Assembly (NCBI GenBank): GCA_963978545.1
Contig: OZ021729.1
Location: 85,664,670-85,728,669 of the forward strand
Direction: 5' to 3'
Length of the DNA: 64,000 nt
From: Linyphia triangularis
Lineage: Eukaryota; Arthropoda; Arachnida; Araneae; Linyphiidae
Shown: piece after piece, positions 1 to 12,239 of the stretch
Layout of the letters: each line of letters opens with the position of its first letter
How positions within the stretch are numbered: the stretch's first letter is position 1
Notes under the pieces: model-generated
The model's database searches: none
What the model was told of the DNA's origin: nothing
What the model saw: only the letters and a program-made list of their open reading frames with translations
Position numbers and translations under genes: made by a program

Positions 1-60
1 CGCACCATTGCGGCAAACAATACATAAAAAATGTAGAGTTGATTTGATTGATGCTTATAT
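1..60. repeat. Dispersed repeat, truncated by window edge
   Basis: The first 60 bases recur with a few changes at 4002-4060 (shared core around CGGCAAACAATRCATAAA and AGTTGATTTGATTG). Both copies lie in RpL23 intron 2. The second copy continues into a 72-codon open stretch to 4224 that I do not recognise. Family unknown; seen only as a direct duplication. Confidence 0.5.
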
Positions 61-396
61 TTGAAGATATAGGGTTTCTGTCAAAATGAAATGTTGTAAA
101 TCTATGACTTTTCAAACCAAAGCAAATAATTTTCCATGACTCAAGAAATCCCATAAAAAAAATAAGCCATATGAATTTTACTAAGACGAATCATACCATA
201 AAATGACTTTGATAGAGTTTTATTTTATATTAAGTAAATAATCCTTTTTTCAGTAACAAAGATTTTTAGAAATCAGAAGGAAAAAACAATTGTCCATTCT
301 TTGAAAAGCCAATCAATTTTTAATAATAAGGATATATTTAAAGAAAGAATAAGCTAATAATAACATTAAATTATATAATCAAAAATCAAATGTTTT

Positions 397-773
397 CAGG
401 GTTCCCACTCAAATCACAGAATGAAAATCAATGACTTTTCAGGACCTAATTAATGTTTTTAAGGACCTTTGAAAATTTGTTTTCAGGCATTATGTCGATA
501 TATAAATTTTTAATAAAGTATATTCTACCAAAAGAGTTACAAATTGATGGATGCATAATACAAATACGTCGGAAAATTCCGATACGGTGCAGATAAGTGG
601 CGGTCACGCAGTAATAGCAAGTCCGACTTGAAATTTTTATAATTGGACAATTTATATTTGCAATTGGACAACATCTGCAAAAATTAAGGACTTTTAAGGA
701 CCTCTAAGCATTTTCAAGGCCTTGAAAACAAGTTCACAAATATTAAGCACTTTTAATGACCGTGGGAACCCTG
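397..773. mobile_element. hAT-like MITE (377 bp), CAGGGTTCCCAC ends
   Basis: Perfect 12-bp terminal inverted repeats CAGGGTTCCCAC / GTGGGAACCCTG bound a non-coding interior that repeats phrases such as 'gacttttcaggacc' and 'acttttaaggacc'. CA...TG ends and the CAGGG start are typical of non-autonomous hAT elements (family knowledge). The expected 8-bp target duplication is not visible, so the superfamily call is tentative. It lies in RpL23 intron 2. Confidence 0.65.
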
Positions 774-2353
774 GTTTTGATACCAACAATGCAAAACCGC
801 AGTGCAACGTGCTAAGAAAGACAAAAGAGAAAAAAAAACTAAATTGTAAAAGCAAGCTTAACAAATCACTTTAATTTCGTTCTTATGAATTTTTTTTCAC
901 CTACGAGACCCTACTCGTGTGATGTCACAAGTTTGCGTTCAGAAATGGTTGCATTGGTCCAAGTTTTTAACTGTGACCATTGTTCAGTCAAAACGTAGAT
1001 GGATCATCGAAGAGATAAATAGAGATCTTGCAGATTGTGACGTCCTAGTGACGCGATTTCAATTAAAATATCTAGCAATCCACGAAATTCACTGTTTTTC
1101 CATGACTAATGGGCGTTTTTTTTTGCTCAAAATCATGATTTTCGATGAAAAAAATTTACCCAATGTCCAAATTTATGACTTTCCATGTGAGCGGAAATCC
1201 TGAAGATACAATGTCAATAGAAGCATTGGTTAAAACAATTTGTGTAGCTAATGCATTCATATTATGGCCTAAGCCCTAAGAAAGCAGATATACGAAAAAA
1301 GGGGTCTAAGTCTTGGAAGAAGAGAATCAACTCCGTTTTCACCACAGACTGGTTCACTTCCGTGAAGATCAGTCTGATGCAATACTTTAATTCTTATTAA
1401 TATGTTTTAATAACAAAAACTAAGCGCTTTTAAAATTTAATTTTACTTCACTTTTCTAACAGCGCTTTGAAAGCTATTTCCCGACGTCACTCACTCGGCA
1501 AATCCACAATTGGCTCAGTTCCAAGACGTCGCATACAAGATTATTGTGCAGCCAATCAGTGCGTAGTAAAACCAGATCTCGCATCTGCATAGCGTATTCA
1601 ACGAGGTCAAGTTAAGTTGTCTTGGACTATAGGATATACAGCTTAGAATTCAAATATGTAATCTATTTTGGTTTACTTTACTCATTTTAAAACACAACTT
1701 AATATCTAAGCTAGAATCATTGATACTCTTCCTTTAGCCAGATACCAGTTGGCACCAAGCCCAAACGTTTATTTTGTTTTAGGAATTATAAATGATCAGA
1801 AGGTTAATAGTTGAGACGAGTTAGGCCGGCAATTGGTAAATTCCTAGTTCACGTTTATGGGTTGGCGCACTTTTGAGAAGTTGGCGATAAAGCCAGAATG
1901 TCGCCAATTCAGAATTCCAATATGAAAATTTGAGAAACGAACCAGCTCCATGATTTGTGGTATAGGAAGGTTGAAGCCGAAGCGCGTCAATAAAAAAATG
2001 GGGTTGCCAAATTTAAAACTGTATCGCCTACAAAACCGCGCCAAATCGGCTTGGCGATATTTTAACGTCAACTAGGAGTAGACCCGGCAATTTGGTGTTT
2101 TTCATTTGTAACCCAGCAAAGAGAATAGTACTGAATTATTTAAACGCGTCGCAAGCGCAGAATGGTCACGAATGCGTTCAAATTGGGGTAGGTGGCTAAA
2201 TTTATACAAGCACTACTCTTAACTAAACGACATGGCAAAAGAAAAAAAAGGGGAATTCTTCCATTAGCTACACACCAGTTAACACAGTTGTTGCCCAGTT
2301 TAAATGTTTACTTGTAAACCTATCTCCAAACCTAAATGTCTTTTTTAGGAAAA
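774..2353. other. No supported gene
   Basis: AT-rich intronic-looking sequence within RpL23 intron 2. A 94-codon and a 75-codon open stretch are present, but neither has splice signals, start context or a recognisable protein. I see no element ends here. Confidence 0.5.
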
Positions 2354-3212
2354 TGGACAATTCCCGCAATTTTTTTTATTCAATTCTACAAGTTTCGAAA
2401 AGGCCACAAACGCAAAAATTTCTGCTCAATAAGCTTTTTCTTTGCTTTTAAATTTGCGATCAAAGTTACCTTGCTAGACGTTGGCGAGAAAACGATTCAT
2501 TCCGGTGGTATTGAATGTGACGTCACGGTTTCGCAAACAACTTGGCTTGAAATGCAGCAGTGGAAACCAGATTTGCAAGTTTCTCGCAAATCACGGCAAC
2601 CTGCACGGAATATGGCAATGGTATACCAACGCCAACTATTTGGCAGAAACCTCACGATAACCATAGAAACCCTTGACGTCATGAATTTTGCTGAGTGTTT
2701 TGATTGCACTGGTATTGGCTCGATTTTGAGGCATTTCTTTTCTTAATATATAAATAACTAATTTTTTAAAAGAACTTTAGTTTAAATATTTGGAATCGGA
2801 AAGAAATTCTTCATAAATATAAACTATGGTTCGTACACTTGAAGGAGGAAAAAATTCAAGGACTTTTCAAGCAAGCATTATCAACTTATATTACATGTTC
2901 AAATTGAATAAATACAAATATTTTTATAGTTACTCAATTTAAAAACTTGCTACAGACAATTGCTCAACCATTTGTTTTCCCGATTGCTAATTGGGAAACC
3001 AAATTCGTAGGATTTTGCTCACCAAAATTTTTCAAGATATTATATTTTTAGTAAATAAAATAAAAGCAGTATAAACATATTTTTAACAAATTCAAGGTTT
3101 TCAAGCACTTGAAAATGAAAGTTTATTTTTCAAACCCTTTTCAAGTTTATTTAAAAACGTACGAACCATGTAAACTAATTTCACTCGTTTTTAAAAAAGC
3201 AGGAATCGTCCA
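2354..3212 (+). mobile_element. Family X MITE, copy a (TGGACAATTCCCGC ends)
   Basis: Begins TGGACAATTCCCGC and ends with its inverse (GCAGGAATCGTCCA). Related copies are at 23097-23924, 39305-39852 and, truncated, at 41271-41750. The family has poly-T near the left end, a middle block with an open frame (about 2497-2720), then a conserved 'ctaattttttaaaagaacttt' right block. This copy is longer because another element is inserted at 2827-3170. Superfamily not assigned. Confidence 0.7.
2827..3170. mobile_element. MITE with TGGTTCGTAC ends, nested in family X
   Basis: Ends are TGGTTCGTAC and GTACGAACCA. The flanks both read TAAACTA (2820-2826 and 3171-3177). Family X copies at 23.8 and 39.8 kb lack this block and read straight through the junction, so this is a 344-bp insertion. 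The 7-8-bp duplication suggests hAT. Confidence 0.75.
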
Positions 3213-3330
3213 TTATAAATTAATGGAAGGTTAGTTTGGATGAGTTAAGTCTGCAATTTGACAGGGCAAGTTTAGTATACATCTAGCAGAATAGTATCGA
3301 AAACTGCATCTATATTGTGGATGACACTGG

Positions 3331-3485
3331 TTAGTTGGTTGCTTTCAGATTATCAGGCGCCGTCAGCAACACGAGGGCTATAGTGAGCCGAAACATTCGT
3401 CATTAGACAAGTCAACATACATATACTAACACCCATGCCTAACATGGGACTCAAATGCTAACCACTATACCGCTTGGTCGGCAAT
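3331..3485 (-). mobile_element. tRNA-derived SINE-1, partial
   Basis: Minus-strand SINE-1 copy. The tRNA head is at the right end (inverse of GCCGACCAAGCGGTATAGTGG) and the 'CTGAAAgCAACCAA' tail at the left. Part of the B-box region is deleted. Flanking ATGACACTGG (3321-3330) and ATGACACAGG (3486-3495) form a 10-bp target duplication with one mismatch. Confidence 0.85.
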
Positions 3486-3580
3486 AATGACACAGGTTAA
3501 AATTGCAAGTATGGAACAGATTCTGCACCAAGGGAATTTTCACCAATAAATGGCAGCCATTAATTTTTTTTTTAAATAAG

Positions 3581-3747
3581 TGGTTGGTTGTTTTCAGATT
3601 ATCTAGCACCCATCAGCAACACGAGGGCTATAATGCGCCAAAACATTCGTCCTTTGACAAGCCAACATACATTTACAAACACCCATGTCGAACCCGCAAC
3701 TGCGCAGTCTAGAAGCTAGCACGCTAACCACTAGACCGTTTGGTCGG
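3581..3747 (-). mobile_element. tRNA-derived SINE-1
   Basis: Near full-length minus-strand copy 96 bp from the previous one. It keeps the tail, the 'GCCAACATACATTTAC' body block and the tRNA head. The flanks (TTTTAAATAAGTG and TTTTAAAAACAAGTG) resemble a diverged target duplication. Its six-frame translation gives a false short ORF at 3503-3712. Confidence 0.85.
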
Positions 3748-4377
3748 TTTTAAAAACAAGTGAAATGCCTACGGTTGCTATAACTTGGCGCAGTTTTATG
3801 TAAACAATTCTTGGTGTAGAATCTGCACTGGACTTGCAAATTTTACCAAAACTGTTTTTCTACAAATAACAACCATGCTCATGACAAATGTACATTTAAT
3901 TCTTTAAATATCAAAAAATATTACCACAGGTAAAATGTCTACCCTTCTGATGGCAATCAAAAAAGATTAGCTGTTAGTCAGGAAGGGAATATTACTATTG
4001 CACCAGTGCGGCAAACAATGCATAAAATATGCAGAGTTGATTTGATTGGTGCTCAACAGAAAACAAATGCATTTACAGAGGAACATGGCGACTTACCAGG
4101 CAAGGTTTGGGTTCATTTTAGTGAAGGGTTACAGGGGGACTTCCAAATACATGTCGCCCATCTAAAAATTGCAAACAAACCAGAAACATATCTGGCAATC
4201 TTTGACAACTCTTTTAGGAGTTAAAATGAAACAGCTGAACAGTTATGAATAAAAAATCGCCAAGTCCTCTTAGTACAAAAACAAACAAACGTAATATACC
4301 TACGACTGCAGGTTATTACACTATAAGCTATGCGCAACTTAAACGTTCAAGATTCGTTATATTTTGAGCAATAATTA

Positions 4378-4792
<415 letters not shown>

Positions 4793-4979
4793 GTTGGGGT
4801 ATTATTTGTTAACGGAGCGTGTTCTTAATATTTTTAGAGGAACGAATAAAAATTGTATGGCCGTTGCCAGTCTAAGTTTTAGCAATGTTGATAGTTGATA
4901 CACGATGGGCACGTGACATTATAAAACTAGTTATGCGTTACTCTGCCAACCAAATTTAAGCGTTTCAGATAGCATCACT
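4793..4979. promoter_or_regulatory. Putative bidirectional promoter of RpL23
   Basis: This 187-bp segment lies between the RpL23 start codon and the start of a possible divergent gene. It holds a palindromic E-box CACGTG (4910-4915). A consensus ETS/GABP site CCGGAAGTG lies just beyond, at 5004-5012. On the minus strand a short pyrimidine run (CCTCT, about 4840) could be the TOP-type transcription start usual for ribosomal protein genes, but this is inference. No TATA box is evident. Confidence 0.5.
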
Positions 4980-5195
4980 ATGCCAAGGTTTGGATATTTT
5001 CCGCCGGAAGTGGTTTTAGCATGGTACCTTCGGGTTAGTTTTTAATTTAATGGTTTTAATAGGTTACAAATTAAAATATAAATTTTTAAAAGATACTATA
5101 AGGTAATAATTCATTCTCCAAACATCTGGCTTTTGATTAGTGCATTTATTAGCATATTTGGTGGTGTTAAAACATACAAAATATATTTTAAATAG
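4980..5195 (+). CDS. Possible 48-aa single-pass membrane protein, two exons
   Basis: Not recognised. Exon 1 (4980-5033) encodes an 18-residue start, MPRFGYFPPEVVLAWYLR, and ends at GTTAGT. Exon 2 (5103-5195) begins after an AG at 5101-5102 in matching phase 0. It adds 30 residues including the hydrophobic run WLLISAFISIFGG, then a Lys/Tyr-rich C-terminus (VKTYKIYFK) and a TAG. The other two upstream AGs tested lead directly to stops. Size, one helix and a basic tail resemble small inner-mitochondrial-membrane subunits, and the head-to-head housekeeping promoter would fit, but I cannot match a family. The acceptor lacks a good pyrimidine tract. It could equally be untranslated leader or chance. 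Confidence 0.38.
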
Positions 5196-5916
5196 TTTTC
5201 ATCATATTCTGAAAAGCAACCCTAGTATCAGCTTGGCGACGGCAAATGAAGTTCCTCGCCTAATTGCAACGGCACTGTGTTTCACCATCAAACATTGCAT
5301 CCAACATGCAATGTTTTTGGTTTTACTTGTAGAGATTGTAGGTTTTTGTAGTTTGTTGAAAGTTTTATGGCGCAAAGGCAGCACAAGGGCCCTGCTGCGC
5401 CAATATAGTAGAGATTGTAGGAAAATAATACCTGAGAAAACCACTCGTAAGTAGCCTTACTTGTTATTTTTAAAAATAATTTAAATTATAATGAACTTAA
5501 AAGAAGATAAGAATTATCTAATTCTATAATGATAGTGTTTGAGGGAAGCATAAGTGCAATTTTACATTCATATAATAATTTTCAGAAATAGTTCCCTAAT
5601 TACTTATGAAGTACTTCGATCTGCGATAAAATCTAATGTTCAAAAGCAATTGAACTTGAAATTAATAACTCTGATGAAAAGGCAAGTACTCAATAAAAGT
5701 CAACGCATTGAGAGTGACAGAACATTAGTGGTTATTGTTTACATTTATGTATTCTAATTGAGTTAAAATATGGCTAATAGAAAGAATTTTGTGTGCCATC
5801 TTTAAGAATGATGACTATAAGATGTCTGCTTACATTTGGGTTTTGGAATGACAACTATAAGATGTTTTTTTTACATTTGGGTTTTGGAATTTAGTTAAAA
5901 TACTAGTGAATATATA

Positions 5917-7900
5917 CCCTACTAACCATCTTTGTCACAGTTACGTCACTGCAACGAAGTTTTTCGTCGCAAAGATCACGGTCACAATGTGACTTGCATG
6001 GGATATCGCAGCGATGTCGCAAAAGTTCACGTCACTTTCGACTTCCATGTGATATCGCAGCGACATCACAATGTGACGAAGTTGCAATGTTGCTTTGTGA
6101 TATCGCAGCGACATCCAGTGATATCCCAAAATAATTTTATATAATGAAAATCACAAATAGGTCATTTTGTGACATGTATGTGATATAAGACGTAATTTTG
6201 CGATATCGCAGGGATACACAGGGATATCACATTTTAACATTTATGCTATTTTTGTGGTATCAGTGTGATCTCTATGTGATTTTGGGGACATCTATGTGAT
6301 TTATGCGACGAATATGTGATTTTATCAACGAATCTCACGTCACTGCTATATCACATTGTGATCAGTATGCGATCTTAGTGACTTTGGCGACATCTATGTG
6401 ATTTATGCGATTTTCGCAACGAAAGCTTTGTCGCTGCGATGTCACATTGTGATCTGTATGTGATCTTAGTGATTTTGGCGACATCCATGTGATTTATGCG
6501 ATTTTCGCAACGAAAGCTTTGTCCCTGCGATATCACATTGTGATCTGTATGTGATCTTAGTGACTTTGGCGACATCCGTGTGATTTATGCGATTTTTGCA
6601 ACGTAAGCTTTGTCACTGCGATATCACATTGTGATCTGTATGTGATCTTAGTGATTTTGGCGACATCCATGTGATTTATACGATTTTCGCAACGAAAGCT
6701 TTGTCACTGCGATATCACATTGTGATCTGTATGTGATCTTAGTGACTTTGGCGACATCCGTGTGATTTATGCGATTTTCGCAACGAAAACTTTGTCACTG
6801 CGATATCACATTGTGATCTGTATGTGATCTTAGTGACTTTGGCGACATCCATGTGATTTATGCGATTTTCGCAACGAAAGCTTTGTCACTGCGATATCAC
6901 ATTGTGATCTGTATGTGATCTTAGTGATTTTGGCGACATCCATGTGATTTATGCGATTTTCGCAACGAAAGCTTTGTCACTGCGATATCACATTGTGATC
7001 TGTATGTGATCTTAGTGACTTTGGCGACATCCGTGTGATTTATGCGATTTTCGCAACGAAAGCTTTGTCACTGCGATATCACATTGTGATCTGTATGTGA
7101 TCTTAGTGATTTTGGCGACATCCATGTGATTTATACGATTTTCGCAACGAAAACTTTGTCACTGCGATATCACATTGTGATCTGTATGTGATCTTAGTGA
7201 CTTTGGCGACATCCATGTGATTTATGCGATTTTCGCAACGAAAACTTTGTCACTGCGATATCACATTGTGATCTGTATGTGATCTTAGTGACTTTGGCAA
7301 CATACGTGTGATTTATGCGATTTTCACAACGAAAGCTTTGTCACTGCGATATCACATTGTGATCTGTATGTGATCTTAGTGACTTTGGCGACATCCGTGT
7401 GATTTATGCGATTTTCGCAACGAAAACTTTGTCACTGCGATATCACATTGTGATCTGTATGTGATCTTAGTGACTTTGGCGACATCCATGTGATTTATGC
7501 GATTTTCGCAACGAAAACTTTGTCACTGCGATATCACATTGTGATCTGTATGTGATCTTAGTGACTTTGGCGACATCCGTGTGATTTATGCGATTTTCGC
7601 AACGAAAACTTTGTCACTGCGATATCACATTGTGATCTGTATGTGATCTTAGTGACTTTGGCGACATCCATGTGATTTATGCGATTTTCGCAACGAAAAC
7701 TTTGTCACTGCGATATCACATTGTGATCTGTATGTGATCTTAGTGACTTTGGCAACATACGTGTGATTTATGCGATTTTCACAACGAAAGCTTTGTCACT
7801 GCGATATCACATTGTGATCTGTATGTGATTTTAGTGACTTTGGCGACATCCGTGTGATTTATGCGATTTTTGCAACGAAAGCTTTGTCACTGCGATATCA
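5917..7900 (+). repeat. 91-bp minisatellite array 1 with element-like left end
   Basis: A divergent lead-in (5917-6330) rich in GATATC/GTGATATC words is followed by about 17 tandem copies of a 91-bp unit (for example GATATCACAT starts at 6620 and 6711). Variants recur every 455 bp (5 units): GTGATTTATACG at 6671 and 7126, and GGCAACATACG at about 7291 and 7746. The left end is TA then CCCTACTAACCAT, matching in inverse the right end of array 2. The array stops abruptly at 7900 in unrelated sequence. Short ORFs here are minisatellite artefacts. Confidence 0.93.
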
Positions 7901-8221
7901 AAAATAAAAAATTGGTCCGTTCATGAAACTTTGCAAAAACGTTTTATTTGTCATGAGTATAAAGAAACAAAGTAGTTCATAAAATATCTAGCATAGAAGG
8001 GTGTTTTTTGAGGAGTGGGAGGGGGGAGTTTTTTTGTTTTTTTTTAAATTGAAAAGTAATTTTGGTATAACCTGGGCATTTCACCTTACGCTAAGATAGC
8101 GAGTCAGAAATGTGACGAAAAAGGGGGAGGGGGGGGGTAATCAATGGATACGGATTATCTTGAAGTATATTTCTAGAACACTGCATATTTTTTTTTTTAA
8201 ACTTTTTTAAAATATTTGACT

Positions 8222-8296
8222 TCATCCTGGCTAAGGCACAAGTGTTGCGCCCCCCCCCCCCTCAGGAAAATCCTAGATCTGCCACTAATGTGAACT
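8222..8296 (-). mobile_element. G-rich transposon end fragment
   Basis: On the minus strand this reads AGTGGCAGATCTAGGATTTT followed by a poly-G run and GCGCAACACTTG. That resembles the recurrent 'GTGGCRGATCYAGGATTTT' ends of non-autonomous hAT elements. The opposite end was not located, so the boundary is approximate. Confidence 0.4.
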
Positions 8297-8467
8297 GAAA
8301 TAAAAAAAAAAAAAGATTCGCGTACACACATCACGAATAAGCTCCTTCTCGCCTTCTTCACAGTCGGAGTCAGAATCTGCATAAGTTTCATCTTCACTAA
8401 TTTCATCCCATTTAGAAACAATGTCCTCAATTTCAAACTGGGTTAGAAAACGTTTTCTTTTAGGCAT
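8285..8467 (-). pseudogene. piggyBac-like transposase N-terminus, fragment
   Basis: Starts at ATG 8467 and encodes MPKRKRFLTQFEIEDIVSKW, then an acidic stretch rich in Asp, Glu and Ser (DSDSDCEEGE), for about 45 residues. It then runs into a poly-A/T tract and unrelated sequence. A basic start, an 'LT..EIE.I' segment and an acidic Ser/Asp stretch are typical of piggyBac-family transposase N-termini. No DDE catalytic domain follows, so this is at best a truncated remnant, broken by the G-rich element end at 8222-8296. Identification rests on composition and order of segments, not on catalytic residues. Confidence 0.4.
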
Positions 8468-8585
8468 TTTAAAATAATTTAGTAAAAAATTATCAAGAAT
8501 TCAGATAGTCAGAAGAATAAACATAGCAGTCAGCAGTCAGCACGGGAAATCGTAAAAATGCAGCTAGCGAAAACACACTAGCAGG

Positions 8586-9162
8586 CAGGGGTGTAGTGGA
8601 GCGGGAACGCGTGGGAACGGCGATCCTTTACCTTTTTAGTAGGAGGAACGGCGTTCCCTCACCTAAAAATTTTAACATTTGTATTTTTTTTTTTTTTTTA
8701 CATTTTTTTCTTTACAGGAAACTGAACGCAAAACTATGCTTTCTTTTTCTATCCACAACTTCAGAGTTGAGCAGGCAAGTTCAAGTATTTGCAAAACACT
8801 TGAAAGAGGCACCCGCACATGGCCATTCCATCAACAATACGACAAATGCATTACTACGATTCATCCAATGGCAATTATCTTCTTCGACGAGTGATCTGTA
8901 TTTGTGGATGAATTCCAGACGTCAAATTTATATGGCTCGTCATGAATACAGACTAAAACACACGTACACAAGTTCACGCTCCATTTTTAAAAAACAAAAT
9001 TGTGGTCTGACACAGTTCTTTGCTCCTCTAATTTTTTAACTGAACGCTAACCGATTTATCAACAAAAGAGATATAATTTTTTATTTTTTTTTTTAATTTT
9101 TATATCATTCACTTTATGTAACATAGCGTTCCCACACCTTTTTATTTTACACTACACCACTG
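8586..9162. mobile_element. Non-autonomous hAT element, 577 bp, perfect 8-bp TSD
   Basis: Ends CAGGGGTGTAGTG and CACTACACCACTG form 13-bp inverted repeats with one mismatch. They are flanked by an identical 8-bp duplication CTAGCAGG at 8578-8585 and 9163-9170, which is diagnostic of hAT-type insertion. The interior has a subterminal inverted 'GGGAACG'/'CGTTCCCAC' pair and a 147-codon open frame that I do not recognise as a transposase. Probably a deletion derivative. Confidence 0.88.
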
Positions 9163-9810
9163 CTAGCAGGTAAAAGTCACTTATCATTTACTAAATTGCC
9201 CCCCTGTCAAGCAGCTTCAAAATACCCCTTTGTGTCCCCAACTCAATGGGCTGGCCATGTGTGCGTTGCTTGAAGTGCGACAATAGGCTTTTGTGGCACG
9301 ACTTTTCAGACTGCCTCACTCTGTGAGGGTAAATGCTCCGACATTTCGAGTGGAAAACTTCTCAGGGAAACTGGAATTATTTAAATACGAAACGATTCGT
9401 TCCACATCATTTCAATCTATGAAATTTACTGACACTCGTCACTGTTTCTTTGCTCCGGCTTAGTTTTCAATTTTTAAAAACTCTATAGAGAAATCACAAA
9501 AAAAAAAAAAAATATTCGGACCCTATCACAATGACCTTTTTTTATAATTTTTTAGTGCAAAAATATTAACATGTTATCACTTTAAAATTTAAAAGATAAA
9601 TTTGAATCAGAATAATATAGATTTTGAGTTTTACGCATTTTTTGTTGTTGATATTTATTACTTTCTCACTTTTGTATTTGATTACTTTGTACAATTTTGA
9701 TGCAATAACTTTTCCTACACTTAGTATAACAATTTAAATATTTATGTTTTTTAATTGTTGAATGATTATTAAGAGTGTTGTGTTAAAAATATAATATTGT
9801 TCTAAAACAA

Positions 9811-10008
9811 GCCGGTAGACAGGATTTTTTTTCGGGGCGATAGGGGGTGGGTATGGTCGAAGATTTCATTAAACACATATAGCAAATTACACACACACAC
9901 AAAAAAAGAACGGGAAGTTTTTTAACAAGATTTCATACCATTTTTTTGGGGGGGGGGGGGGAAGGCCGGGGTTCTACCGCCCCCCCCTTCCCCGTCCACG
10001 GCCCTGTA
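9811..10008. mobile_element. G/C-run element remnant
   Basis: Bounded by 'ccggtagacagg...cggggcgatagggggtggg' at left and, reading inward on the minus strand from 10008, CAGGGCCGTGGACGGGG at right. The right end looks like a transposon terminus starting CAGGGCCGTG. A long poly-G (about 9949-9961) lies inside. Left terminus and target duplication are not resolved. Confidence 0.35.
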
Positions 10009-11014
10009 ATAAAATGAATCCTTTTTAATTATTAAACAAATATTCCTTTATAGCCAGAGTGAATTTATAATCTTTATGTAGAAACTTTCTACCTTTATTA
10101 CTGCGATATAATAGATTTATTTTTTAATATTTTTATTCAAATATATATGAAACAACTTAAGCACAATTTACTTACTGTTATGTTAAAAATAAACACCGAC
10201 AGTTATTGCAATCTTTTAGCACTAGCAGTTGACTATGTGTTTAAGATTGGAATCAATTTAATACAAATTTTTTATTGAAACAATCATGGGTCACCTAAGA
10301 GGGTGGTAGACCAACTTTCCAGAGGGCGCCAAGCTCCTCTGACACCCATCAAAATATCCTAAAGTGGTATAAGCCACACTGTGATACCTTATAGGCAGTA
10401 GGTTAGACTTTTCTTCGTAGACGAATACAAATAAAAAGAATTTATTGAAACCCATTGTATATAATTTGAAGGTAGATTGTAAATAAATATGCAAGTACCA
10501 AAGGGACCAAAATAAATGTCCCACAACGATAATTAAAAAAGACACCAAGACTAAATTCTACTGATGGAATATTATATTATGACCATCATTTTAAAAAGCA
10601 AGATGCCGACACATTTCAGATCTGCTTTCACATGTCTTATTAATGATAACTTCGCTACCGATTGAGTTTAAAAACATTACTCAGTGGTCATTACAAAACT
10701 TCTAAATGCTCATTAATTAATCGGGCCAAAGGACAAGTTTTATGTTTAGCTTAGAAAACAATATCTCGCAAGAGTTTAGTAAGAAGCATTGTCAACAGGT
10801 TATCGTAAACTTGAAATAGTCCCGAATATTTAAGAGTACGTATTTTATTCTATTAATATTATAAAAAAAAAAAACTTCAAATATAAGAATTACACTCCTT
10901 CCCTTCGGTACATTTAATAAATTCGTCCCAATCCTCTTCTTCATCATCAATAATCTAACTCATTTTTTCCCCTCGTACAGCAGTACCTAAAATAGTCTCG
11001 GCCCATTTGATGGT
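10009..11014. other. No supported gene
   Basis: AT-rich. An 85-codon minus-strand open stretch (10291-10548) shows hydrophobic residues but no start context, splice sites or recognisable family. Nothing else is supported. Confidence 0.4.
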
Positions 11015-11185
11015 TGGCTGCTGGGTTAGCAAGTTAGTCTCTCATGCCAAAGGTACTGGGTTCGAATCCTGAGTAAAAAATGGTTGAACGTTGTGGTTCG
11101 GATTCCACGTTAAGCTGTAGGTCACGTCCTGATTAGCAGTTATTGTGCATAAAAATAAGTCAGTGAGCATACAAAACAACCAACC
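11015..11185 (+). mobile_element. tRNA-derived SINE-2-like copy
   Basis: Contains TGGGTTAGCAAGTTAG (A-box-like) and a perfect B box GGTTCGAATCC about 40 bp later. A body follows reading 'ccacgttaagctgtaggtcacgtcct', related to the SINE bodies at 37.8 and 51.1 kb. It is too short of cloverleaf pairing to be a functional tRNA gene. Confidence 0.6.
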
Positions 11186-12239
11186 CAGAGTAGTTTTGAA
11201 CATTATATCAATTCCTAATCTTTAGCCCTCAATCTATAAACGTGAGTAATTCTTCTCCTAGTTTATCCACTGAAGGAATAACTTCACAGATTCTGGATTC
11301 TGTCTAAAGCATTCAGTGATAGTGATCCCTGCGCGGAAAGTCGTTAGGAATCAAATCATGAAATAACCAAGTAAAAGTCGTTAGTAAATTTATTGTCCAT
11401 TGTTTGAATTATCTTGTCTAAAATACGTAATAAAACACTGCAATGCGAGAGGTATTTTCAGAAGTTGAAGCAACGTTTTCATGTCTTATATCCACTTCTG
11501 GCATTTTTTTTAAAAATGTGTACTCGTTTCTATCCTAGTTCAGTTTTAATTGTGATCTTTAAAGAGAGCAATCAAATTCGTCTCTTCGTTCTAGAAGGTT
11601 TGACGTATTTTAACAATTATATTGCGGCATTCAAAGTAGTACATAGAGGGAAAACATTTTAACTTTAATGAAAAGTATTCTATTAACTTCCAAGATTGAA
11701 CATTGTAAAGGTTCTTTGTCTATAAGTATTCTGATAGAGCAGTTACTTTTTAGATGTAGAGAAATATCATGCCTATACCAAAATTGTTTCAAATTATAAA
11801 AAGTTGTTTAAAGAAAAATTATTTTTACCTATCTGGCAGAAAAAATTATGGAAAATGTAAAAAACCAACCAGTCAATTCCCATTGTTTTTGTTCCCAAAG
11901 TTAGAAATATTTGTACGAGTATTTTAATGTTTAGTTGTTTAATGTATTTTTATTAATATATAATGATGGGAGAGGGGGGGGGGGGGCTTTGGTCGAACCC
12001 TAAAAATCTTCACCGTGGAAAATGCATCGATTCATCAGAAGCGCGTTTCATAACGCAACTCCTAACAATTTAACAAAAGGAACGTTTTTTTTCTGTGTGC
12101 TCACTATTGACCTTGAAAAGGATATAAGGATGTTTTCTAAAATCCAGAGACGATCTTATTTAGATATATTTTCACCATTATTATTATTATTATTATTTTT
12201 TTTTTTTACTTCCACTGTATTGACGTGTTTTTGTTATCT

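Noticed and set aside
3503..3712. Short ORFs reading RQQHEGYNAPKHSS and DKPTYIYKHPC
   Set aside because: The same peptide recurs at 30.1, 32.1, 41.4 and 44.0 kb because it is a translation of SINE-1. It is not a protein family.
5932..6575. ORFs on both strands over the 91-bp array (for example MSPKSLRSH...)
   Set aside because: 91 is not a multiple of 3. The frames are accidental read-through of a minisatellite.
11030..11100. Functional tRNA gene
   Set aside because: The B box is perfect, but acceptor and anticodon stems do not pair and a SINE body follows.
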